Part shown: positions 8,241 through 15,007 of the stretch, piece after piece
Layout: every line of letters begins with the position of its first letter
Numbering within the stretch: the stretch's first letter is position 1
NCBI GenBank assembly: GCA_964546015.1
Contig: CAZJHO010000012.1
Coordinates: 1 to 37,268 of the forward strand
Direction of reading: 5' to 3'
Source of the DNA: JAFGVL01 sp964546015
Lineage (GTDB): Bacteria; Bacteroidota; Bacteroidia; Bacteroidales; Paludibacteraceae
DNA: 37,268 bases
Notes under the pieces: generated by a model
What the model was told of the DNA's origin: nothing
What the model saw: the letters and a program-made list of their open reading frames with translations, nothing else
Database searches by the model: none
Translations under genes and position numbers: made by a program

Positions 8241-9446
8241 ATGAAAGAAATTTTCGATTTTGAAGAAATACGCTCGTATCGTGATGATGAAGTGCACAAA
8301 GTGTTAATGCGCTTAACTCATGATCCTGCATTTATAACGATGCTTCCGACCTTATTCCCTGGTAGAGATATAAGCCAGGTAATTACTTTTTTGCAAGGTA
8401 TGCAAACGATTCTTGAGTTTCAATTGGGCATAATTGTGCCTTGGGTCGATAGTGAAGTGGAAGAAAAATCAACAAAAAGCGTAAAATTATCCGGTATTGA
8501 AAATATTGATAAGTCGAAAGCTTACCTTTATATTTCCAATCATCGTGATATTATTCTTGATTCGGCATTTTTAAACACCGGAAGCTCAAAATTAGGATTG
8601 CCTCTTACCGAAATTGGTATCGGCAATAATTTGCTTATTTATCCATGGATTCGCGATATGGTACGACTCAATCGTAGTTTTATTGTGAACCGAGGGGGGT
8701 CGCCGCGCGAAGTACTTGAAAATTCGAGACGGTTGTCTGCATACATTCGTAATAATATTACCGAGCGAAATCATTGCGTGTGGTTAGCTCAGCGCGAAGG
8801 GCGTGCTAAAGATTCGGATGATCGCACACAAGAAGCGGTTCTTAAGATGCTCAATATAAGTGGCGAGCGAGATTTCTTAACAAATATGCAAGAGCTCAAT
8901 ATTTGTCCGCTCAGTATTTCATACGAATATGATCCTTGCGATTTCCTTAAAGCGAAAGAATTTCAGGAAAAACGCGACAATCCCAATTATAAAAAACAAC
9001 AAGGCGATGATTTATTTAATATGAAAACCGGAATTGTGGGTAAAAAAGGGCATGTCGAATTTTATTTTGCCGGAGATATTAACGATGAAATCAGTCAAAT
9101 TGCAAAAAAAACTACCGTTAGAACCGAGCAAATCGAATTGCTGGCAAATTTGATAGATAAACATATTCATAAAAACTATACCATTTTTGTGAATAATAAA
9201 GTGGCATACGATTTATTACTCGAGAGCGATCGTTTTTCGGCAGAATATAGCACCCATGAAAAGGTAACTTTTGAAACTTATTTGCAAGAGCAACTTGATA
9301 GAATCAAGATAGAGAATAAAGATGAGGCTTTTCTTCGTCAGAAGATGTTAGAAATGTATGCTAATCCGTTGATTAATAAATTGGCTGCCTCCGCAATCCC
9401 TCCGAAAGAAGGGTCTTCGGACAGTTCATATATAGGGAGGCAGTAG
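8241..9446 (+). CDS. PlsC-like glycerolipid acyltransferase
   Basis: 401 residues; a membrane-associated acyltransferase expected to move an acyl chain onto a phospholipid precursor or related acceptor. Recognisable blocks are SNHRDIILD (His101, Asp103, Asp107), FIVNRGGSPRE (motif II-like) and REGRAKDSDD (motif III, EGxxK/R type). The usual motif I is HX4D; here the second Asp is one residue later (HX5D), with another Asp directly at HRD. The protein is longer than single-domain PlsC and may belong to a Bacteroidota-specific subgroup. Its last ~17 residues (from about IPPKEGSSDSS) are encoded by a copy of a dispersed repeat (9385-9443), so the true ancestral end is probably near INKLAASA. aroK follows 33 bp downstream. 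The exact acceptor is unknown. Confidence 0.8.
   Translation: MKEIFDFEEIRSYRDDEVHKVLMRLTHDPAFITMLPTLFPGRDISQVITFLQGMQTILEFQLGIIVPWVDSEVEEKSTKSVKLSGIENIDKSKAYLYISNHRDIILDSAFLNTGSSKLGLPLTEIGIGNNLLIYPWIRDMVRLNRSFIVNRGGSPREVLENSRRLSAYIRNNITERNHCVWLAQREGRAKDSDDRTQEAVLKMLNISGERDFLTNMQELNICPLSISYEYDPCDFLKAKEFQEKRDNPNYKKQQGDDLFNMKTGIVGKKGHVEFYFAGDINDEISQIAKKTTVRTEQIELLANLIDKHIHKNYTIFVNNKVAYDLLLESDRFSAEYSTHEKVTFETYLQEQLDRIKIENKDEAFLRQKMLEMYANPLINKLAASAIPPKEGSSDSSYIGRQ
9385..9443 (+). repeat. Dispersed G/C-tract repeat, copy A, inside the acyltransferase 3' end
   Basis: Begins CTGCCTCC (9385-9392) and ends GGAGGCAG (9436-9443), an 8-bp inverted pair. The interior (AATCCCTCCGAAAGAAGGG, then TCTTCGG) matches the pattern of the copies at 12793 and 33353. 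It is translated as the end of the acyltransferase. Confidence 0.6.
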
Positions 9447-9479
9447 AAATCTTTATTTTGGAGAGGTTTAGAAGAGCTT

Positions 9480-9992
9480 ATGAACAGAATTTTTCTTATA
9501 GGTTATATGGGCAGTGGGAAAACGACAGTCGGTCGTTTATTAGCCGATGAATTAGACTATTCTTTTGTCGATTTGGATACCTATATTGAAAATCGTTTTC
9601 AAAAAAAAATACAAGATATTTTTTCTCAGCAGGGCGAAGAAAAATTTAGAGAAATAGAAAACCATGCACTTGCAGAGGTTGCCCATATGGAGAATGTGGT
9701 AGTATCTACAGGAGGCGGAGCGCCCTGTTTCTTTGATAATATCGACTTAATAAAAAGCAGCGGAATAAGCATTTATCTGCGTCTTTCTCCCGAAAAATTA
9801 GCCGAACGACTGAATAAAACAAATAGCCAACGACCATTGTTGCAAGGGAAAATGTCCGATGGAATGATTGATTTTATTCAGGAAATGTTATTTGTCCGCG
9901 AGCCGTTTTACAATCAAGCTACTTATATCGTCGATAATGATGTAAGTCCTCAAGATGCAGTTGCAACTATACTTGGATTAATTGCAAATTAA
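9480..9992 (+). CDS. aroK: Shikimate kinase
   Basis: 170 residues, the usual length. It phosphorylates shikimate at the 3-hydroxyl using ATP, in the aromatic amino acid/chorismate pathway. The Walker A loop is GYMGSGKTT (residues 8-16). The shikimate-binding DLDTYIE (Asp32/Asp34 type) and the STGGGAPC block are present, as is RPLLQG with the lid arginine region. It starts at ATG 9480, 33 bp after the acyltransferase, and is followed after 22 bp by alanine dehydrogenase, so the four plus-strand genes 7675-11202 may be one transcript. Confidence 0.95.
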   Translation: MNRIFLIGYMGSGKTTVGRLLADELDYSFVDLDTYIENRFQKKIQDIFSQQGEEKFREIENHALAEVAHMENVVVSTGGGAPCFFDNIDLIKSSGISIYLRLSPEKLAERLNKTNSQRPLLQGKMSDGMIDFIQEMLFVREPFYNQATYIVDNDVSPQDAVATILGLIAN

Positions 9993-10014
9993 AAACACCT
10001 AAAATCTTAATATT

Positions 10015-11202
10015 ATGTGGGAAGACAAAGAAATGTTACAGCCCAGCGAATGTTTACTGCGCGATATGTCGCATAACAAGCGGCAAACTTTTGGTATTCC
10101 TAAAGAAAATCAGGCGTTGGAAACACGGCTTGCACTTACCCCTGAAGCTGTTGCCCTGCTTGTAGAAGAAGGGCACAGGGTACTGGTAGAAACCGGTGCG
10201 GGATTGGGTATGCATTATACCGACTTGCGTTATTCCGAATGTGGCGCTGTTATCGTAAATACTCCTGCCGAAGTTTTTTCGGCTGATATCGTTCTTAAAA
10301 TATCACCTCCGACTCCCGAAGAAATTTTATTGATGCGCGAAAAATCAACTCTTTTTTCGATGCTTCAATTAAGTCTTTTTTCTGCGCAAAGCATCAAATT
10401 GATGATGCAAAAAAAGATTATTTCTATTGCATACGAATTAATTAAAGACGACCAACGGAATTTCCCTGTGGTTGCTTCTATGTCCGAAATAGATGGGATT
10501 ACTGCTATTTCGATAGCTTCACAATATATGAGTAGCGAAGGTGGAGGTAAAGGACTGCTTTTGGGGGGAATTGCAGGAGTAGCCTCGGCAGAGGTCTTGG
10601 TATTGGGTGCCGGAATTGCCGGTTCTACTGCTGCGCGCACTGCATTAGAATTGGGTGCGCAGGTTAAGATCTTCGACCACGATATAAATAAGCTTCGTAA
10701 GTTTCAGCAACAATATGGACAACATGTCTTTACTTCGGTTATTCATCCACGCGTTTTGTTTAAGGCTTTGGCTTCGGCTGATGTGGTTATCGGAACACTT
10801 AAATATATCAATGGCTCGGAGCGTTTTATGATATCCGAAGAATTGGTAAAAACAATGAAACATGGGGCTGTTATTGTCGATTTAAGTGTTGACCAAGGCG
10901 GATGCTTCGAAACTTCGGAGTGCCGACCGCTATCCGACCCGGCTTATCGTTTGCACGGTGTGGTGCATTATTGTGTGCCTAACTTATCTTCGCGCGTAGG
11001 AAGAACCGCATCCATTGCATTAAGCAATATTTTTGTACCGCTGATGCTCAAAATAGGGCAGTTTGGAGGCATTGGCGCTATTGTAAATTACGACCGTGGT
11101 TTGCGTAATGGTATTTATCTGTACAACGGCATGATGGTAAACCGCTTGGTAGGCGACCATTTTAACCTGCCTGCTAATGATATTGGTTTGTTTACTGTAT
11201 GA
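10015..11202 (+). CDS. ald: Alanine dehydrogenase / PNT-family oxidoreductase
   Basis: 395 residues. The expected reaction is NAD-dependent interconversion of alanine with pyruvate and ammonia, in the cytoplasm. The N-terminal substrate domain has GIPKENQALETRLALTP and Lys95 in ADIVLKISPP, the position of the alanine dehydrogenase catalytic lysine. The NAD domain has LGAGIAGSTAA and an acidic IFDHD end to strand 2, favouring NAD over NADP. Asp293 in SVDQGGCFE matches the conserved active-site Asp. One key position differs: the histidine of the LFTxLHLA motif is Gln118 here (LFSMLQLS), as in the transhydrogenase alpha subunit. The start adds about 25 residues before the conserved TFGIPKE; an in-frame ATG (Met19) lies closer to the conserved part. 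The family is clear, but the exact reaction is less certain. Confidence 0.82.
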   Translation: MWEDKEMLQPSECLLRDMSHNKRQTFGIPKENQALETRLALTPEAVALLVEEGHRVLVETGAGLGMHYTDLRYSECGAVIVNTPAEVFSADIVLKISPPTPEEILLMREKSTLFSMLQLSLFSAQSIKLMMQKKIISIAYELIKDDQRNFPVVASMSEIDGITAISIASQYMSSEGGGKGLLLGGIAGVASAEVLVLGAGIAGSTAARTALELGAQVKIFDHDINKLRKFQQQYGQHVFTSVIHPRVLFKALASADVVIGTLKYINGSERFMISEELVKTMKHGAVIVDLSVDQGGCFETSECRPLSDPAYRLHGVVHYCVPNLSSRVGRTASIALSNIFVPLMLKIGQFGGIGAIVNYDRGLRNGIYLYNGMMVNRLVGDHFNLPANDIGLFTV

Positions 11203-11303
11203 TTTTCTGCAATTTAAGGTTTTAAAATCAAATAAGAGATTATATTTTGTTTCATAAAACAGTAAAAAATTAGTTGCCTATTAAGAAGTGAGGGGGTTTG
11301 TTT

Positions 11304-11993
11304 TTATTTTGCAGATAGTTTTTCAATAAACTCATTCGGGCTTAAGCATTTATCCAGCGTAACTTCACCAATACGCGTGCGTTGCAAAGCTATAAGATGT
11401 GCACCGCTTCCAAGCGCTTCGCCAATATCGCGGGCTAACGCACGAATATAAGTTCCTTTGCTGCACACTACTTTGATTGTTAATGTTGGCAATGAAAAAT
11501 CCAATATTTCAATTTCATCAATGACTAATGTTTTTGGCGCAAGTTCCAATTTTTCGGCTTCACCATCACGGGCGTAATCGTAAGCTCGCTTACCCTTTAC
11601 CCGAACTGCCGAATAAACCGGTGGAATTTGTTGTATTTCTCCCAAAAATTTGGGTAGTGTTTCGGCAACCAATTCGGCAGTAATGTGTTCCGTAGGATAG
11701 TGGGCGTTTACTTCGTGCTCCAAATCGAAAGAGGGCGTGGTTGCTCCTAATTCCAAGATAGCAATGTATTCTTTAGTTTGGTATTGAAATTCTTCTATTC
11801 GCTTGGTGGCTTTGCCGGTGCAAATTATCATTACGCCTGTTGCCAAAGGGTCTAGCGTACCAGCATGTCCTACTTTGAGTTTGCGTAAGCGCTCATGTTT
11901 CAGTATGGCATATTTTATTTTGTTTACCAACTGAAACGATGTCCAATGCAGCGGCTTGTCAAAAAAAAGCACTTCTCCTTCGGTATAATTCAT
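11304..11993 (-). CDS. truB: tRNA pseudouridine(55) synthase
   Basis: 229 residues. TruB converts U55 in the T-loop of most tRNAs to pseudouridine. The catalytic motif HAGTLDPLATG is present with Asp48. IPPVYSAVRVKGKRAYDYAR and CSKGTYIRALARDIG are the other family blocks. The protein is short because the extra C-terminal PUA-type domain of E. coli TruB is missing or minimal, as is usual in this phylum. Its start is one base after the uppP stop codon, so it is translated from the same message. It is the last gene of the minus-strand run 11304-17497 and converges with the alanine dehydrogenase gene across about 100 bp, in which no convincing terminator was seen. Confidence 0.96.
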   Translation of the reverse strand: MNYTEGEVLFFDKPLHWTSFQLVNKIKYAILKHERLRKLKVGHAGTLDPLATGVMIICTGKATKRIEEFQYQTKEYIAILELGATTPSFDLEHEVNAHYPTEHITAELVAETLPKFLGEIQQIPPVYSAVRVKGKRAYDYARDGEAEKLELAPKTLVIDEIEILDFSLPTLTIKVVCSKGTYIRALARDIGEALGSGAHLIALQRTRIGEVTLDKCLSPNEFIEKLSAK

Positions 11994-11994
11994 A

Positions 11995-12786
11995 TTAGAT
12001 ACTCATTTCAACGCCACAAAGCAGCAAAATGATAATTAGCCCGCCGATACCTATGCGGTACCAGCCAAAAGCTTTGAATCCGTATTTGGTAAGGAAGGCG
12101 ATAAATCCTTTGATGGCAAGCATCGCTACAATAAATGCTACAATATTTCCTACGATTAGAACGCCTAGATTTGATTGCAGAAGTTCAACACCGCCCGGTT
12201 CCATTATTAATTTTAGTAATTTGTACCCCGAAGCCGCTAACATAGTAGGCACTGCCAGGAAAAATGAAAACTCGGCAGCTGTTTTACGGTTCAGCTTTTG
12301 TGCCATACCACCTACGATACTTGCCATAGAGCGCGATACACCTGGAATCATAGCCACACATTGTACCAAACCGATAAGAAAACCTTTCTTGTAAGTAACA
12401 GTTTGATCTTCGTCCGTTTTAGCAAACCATTTGTCCACAAAAAGCATTAATATTCCACCTAACACCAAGGCAACCGCAACAACTTCGACTCTTTCGAGCA
12501 AGGCGTCAATATAGTCATTTAAAAGAAAACCTATAACCAATGCCGGAATTACGGACACTGCCAGTTTTAAATAAAAATCGAAACTTTGTAGAAACCGTTT
12601 CCAGTACAATACAAGTACCGAAAGAATAGCTCCAAATTGGATTACTATTTCAAATGTTTTTACAAAATCGTTTATTTCCATACCGAGCACTTCGCCGGCA
12701 ATAATCATGTGCCCTGTCGATGAAATGGGCAAAAACTCTGTAATCCCTTCTACAATAGCAAGTATGATCGCTTCAAAATAAGTCAT
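11995..12786 (-). CDS. uppP: Undecaprenyl-diphosphatase (BacA family)
   Basis: 263 residues. This inner-membrane enzyme dephosphorylates undecaprenyl diphosphate so the lipid carrier can be reused for peptidoglycan and O-antigen synthesis; in many bacteria extra copies give bacitracin resistance. The signature EGITEFLPISSTGHM (from about residue 14) and PGVSRSMAS carry the catalytic Glu and Arg of the family. About seven to eight hydrophobic segments span the chain. ATG 12786 is chosen; the frame also has a TTG one codon upstream. Gene order ftsX, DUF3098, uppP, truB is a familiar Bacteroidota arrangement. The 94-bp gap upstream holds a pair of dispersed repeats (12793-12882). Confidence 0.96.
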   Translation of the reverse strand: MTYFEAIILAIVEGITEFLPISSTGHMIIAGEVLGMEINDFVKTFEIVIQFGAILSVLVLYWKRFLQSFDFYLKLAVSVIPALVIGFLLNDYIDALLERVEVVAVALVLGGILMLFVDKWFAKTDEDQTVTYKKGFLIGLVQCVAMIPGVSRSMASIVGGMAQKLNRKTAAEFSFFLAVPTMLAASGYKLLKLIMEPGGVELLQSNLGVLIVGNIVAFIVAMLAIKGFIAFLTKYGFKAFGWYRIGIGGLIIILLLCGVEMSI

Positions 12787-12792
12787 CAATGT

Positions 12793-12882
12793 AAGCCCCC
12801 TGAATCCCCCAAGGGGGACTTTGGGGTTAGTTTATAATATATTGTTAAAGCCTCCTCTTTTGGTGAGGTTTGGTGGGGCTTT
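12793..12882. repeat. Opposed pair of dispersed G/C-tract repeats (copies B and C)
   Basis: Copy B (12793-12826) begins AAGCCCCCTGAATCCCCC and folds at TCCCCCAAGGGGGA. Copy C (12847-12882) is in the opposite orientation: on the minus strand it begins AAAGCCCCACCAAACCTC and ends GGAGGCTTT. Copy C overlaps the stop codon of DUF3098; copy B lies just before the uppP start. The same opposed arrangement recurs at 33353-33546. Confidence 0.7.
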
Positions 12883-13114
12883 ATTTTTTCTTGGGTTTCC
12901 AAAGAATAGCACCAACCATCGCAACAAAACCGAATAAAGAAATCATGGGTCCCACTGTAAGGCGACGAATGCTGAAAATATCCGGATTGAAATCATGTTC
13001 GCCGGTACTTCCTCCGATCATTAAGAAAAATCCGATTAAAATAATGACGAAAGAAATTGCCATTAAAATCAGGTTTTGTTTGCTTAATGCAGGTTTTTTT
13101 TCGTTTTGTTTCAT
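12881..13114 (-). CDS. DUF3098 small membrane protein
   Basis: 77 residues with two hydrophobic segments (about 15-34 and 55-71), separated by FNPDIFSIRRLTVGPM, which is typical of the DUF3098 family. Both ends are charged (KQNEKKP at the start, WKPKKK at the end). Function is unknown. Its place directly after ftsX (13-bp gap) and before uppP is conserved in Bacteroidota, suggesting a link to cell division or envelope building, which is inference from position only. Confidence 0.88.
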   Translation of the reverse strand: MKQNEKKPALSKQNLILMAISFVIILIGFFLMIGGSTGEHDFNPDIFSIRRLTVGPMISLFGFVAMVGAILWKPKKK

Positions 13115-13127
13115 ATTATTTTATTTG

Positions 13128-13997
13128 TTAAATGTAATACAAATCGTTAGTTTTGATACGAAGGTATTTTTCTATCGCAAAAACAGATGAAAATACAACG
13201 ATAAAAATATCCAATAGAAACATCGAACCTCCGATGAAGGCAATAAATTCTGGTTGCCAAAGGTTAATCCAAGTAATATGATACTCTTGCATATAATATA
13301 TGAATCCACTTAAAAAAACTGCTGATATTAAAAATGCCAGCAAACCGGAAATAAAATTTCGTTTTAAGAATGGTTTGCGGATAAACCATGGTGTAGCACC
13401 AACCAATCTCATTGTGTTGATGATAAATCGTTTCGAGTAAATCTGTAGACGGATTGTAGTATTGATTATCCCGATGGAAACAAGTAAAAGAATAATTGCA
13501 ATAATGCCTAAGAAAATGGTTATCGATTGTATGTTTTTATTTACCAGTTCAATAACGCTTTTTTCATAAATAAAATCTTTTACGCCGGATAGTTTTTGTA
13601 TTTCTTTTTGAATAAGTGAAATACTTCCTTCATTTGAGTATTCAGCTTTTATTTTTACTTCATATGAAGCTGAAAGAGGATTATATCCTAAAAATTTTTC
13701 GGGATTTTCGCCCATTTCATCGGATAGTTCTTTTAAAGCTTGCTCTTTAGAGATATACTTTGCCGATTTTGTATAAGGAGCATTTTTCAGATGTTCTTGT
13801 ATCTCCATCAGTTCTCTCCCCGTTATCGGATCAATAAGGGTAATAGTAAACCCGATATCTTCTTTTATTTGTGTTGTCAGCGAGTGAGTCAACACGGTAA
13901 GGAAAGAAATCATTCCCACCAAAAATAAAACCAATGAAATACTGATCGTTGCAGTAAATCCGGAGTTAAAAAATTTAGAAGTGCGTACTTTTTTCAT
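13128..13997 (-). CDS. ftsX: Cell-division ABC permease-like protein FtsX
   Basis: 289 residues, normal for FtsX, which with the ATPase FtsE links the division ring to peptidoglycan hydrolase activation. Four membrane segments fall at about 18-42, 158-183, 215-237 and 250-275. The large extracytoplasmic loop between the first two carries the ISKEQALKELSDEMGEN pattern typical of the FtsX ectodomain. MRLVGATPWFIRKPFL is the conserved cytoplasmic coupling segment. ftsE is not next to it, which is common in this phylum. It lies 55 bp downstream of the methyltransferase gene and 13 bp upstream of DUF3098. Confidence 0.95.
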   Translation of the reverse strand: MKKVRTSKFFNSGFTATISISLVLFLVGMISFLTVLTHSLTTQIKEDIGFTITLIDPITGRELMEIQEHLKNAPYTKSAKYISKEQALKELSDEMGENPEKFLGYNPLSASYEVKIKAEYSNEGSISLIQKEIQKLSGVKDFIYEKSVIELVNKNIQSITIFLGIIAIILLLVSIGIINTTIRLQIYSKRFIINTMRLVGATPWFIRKPFLKRNFISGLLAFLISAVFLSGFIYYMQEYHITWINLWQPEFIAFIGGSMFLLDIFIVVFSSVFAIEKYLRIKTNDLYYI

Positions 13998-14052
13998 ACG
14001 AAATAATTTTTTTATTAAAGATCATATATGGAACCTTCGTTTCATGTTGAAA

Positions 14053-14943
14053 TTATGCTCGTTTCTTTAAAATATAAATGATGGAACTGCTTTTATCTAT
14101 TTGCTTGCACGATTTAAAATAACATTTTAATCCCACCCAGAAGCCTCTAATAAACGAAAACGAATGATCTTTGTATTTTTCGCTCAGCATGGAAATATAA
14201 AATGCATCGAACGGCATCGGATACATTTTTTCGATTTTGAAGCCGGTATTTTTAGCTAACATTTTAAATGCAGCCGGAGAAAAATGCCATAAATGGCGTG
14301 GTACATCGTAAGCAGCCCAATATGTTCCGTAAAATTCGGCATCAGCCGATTTCATATTCGGCAAAGCTACTACAAATGTTCCATTTTCGCTAAGAATGCG
14401 GTTTATTTGTTTAAGTGTTTTGTAAATTCCTTCTACATGCTCAAGAGAGTGCCATGCGGTTACGATGTCGAAAGAAGCATCGGTGAAATCATTAATTTTT
14501 GATGGTGGAAAAGTCTCCAAACCAAAATTAGAAGCGGCAAATCTTCGGGCGTCATCATTGATTTCAATTCCTTGAACAAAAAACTCGTTTTTTTTCATTT
14601 CATCGAGAAAATAACCGATCCCACATCCGTAATCCAATACTGCACCGTTTGTTCGTTGCGCACTGTTTATAGTTAATTTTGCTTTTTTCAATATCATTTG
14701 CGAACGCACTAAATGATAAATTTTATTTACGACTCCTTTTTGTGTGTTCGAATGTGAAATGTAATCGACAGTGTTATAATATTGACCGATCTCGCTTTCA
14801 TCAGGAAAATTCTGTGTAAATAAAAATTTGCAACTATTGCATTGCCAAACTTCAAATGTTTCGCCGGTAGCATAGTAATCTTTTGTTTTAAAAGAAGGTA
14901 CTAACTCGGTGCTACCGCATACAGGACAAATTTTTACGAACAT
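14053..14943 (-). CDS. SAM-dependent methyltransferase with N-terminal zinc ribbon
   Basis: 296 residues. An N-terminal zinc-ribbon-like motif has two Cys pairs (CPVCGS at about 6-11, CNSCKF at about 35-40). A class I methyltransferase fold follows: motif I VLDYGCGIGYF (about residues 103-113), the acidic end of strand 2 at GIEIND, and a strand-4 block FDIVTAWHSLEHV. The late block DVPRHLWHFSP is typical of this family, which often modifies sugars or lipids in surface polysaccharide pathways. The substrate cannot be inferred. It sits between the YfhO-like gene and ftsX, consistent with an envelope-related role. Confidence 0.88.
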   Translation of the reverse strand: MFVKICPVCGSTELVPSFKTKDYYATGETFEVWQCNSCKFLFTQNFPDESEIGQYYNTVDYISHSNTQKGVVNKIYHLVRSQMILKKAKLTINSAQRTNGAVLDYGCGIGYFLDEMKKNEFFVQGIEINDDARRFAASNFGLETFPPSKINDFTDASFDIVTAWHSLEHVEGIYKTLKQINRILSENGTFVVALPNMKSADAEFYGTYWAAYDVPRHLWHFSPAAFKMLAKNTGFKIEKMYPMPFDAFYISMLSEKYKDHSFSFIRGFWVGLKCYFKSCKQIDKSSSIIYILKKRA

Positions 14944-15007
14944 AACTTATTATAATTTACAAATTTCAGATAATCACTCTGAATTTATGTGTCATTGTTT
15001 ATGTAAA

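Noticed and set aside
11203..11303. Shared terminator between alanine dehydrogenase and truB
   Set aside because: Only a weak TGTTT/AAACA stem was seen, too short and with no clear T-tract on either strand.
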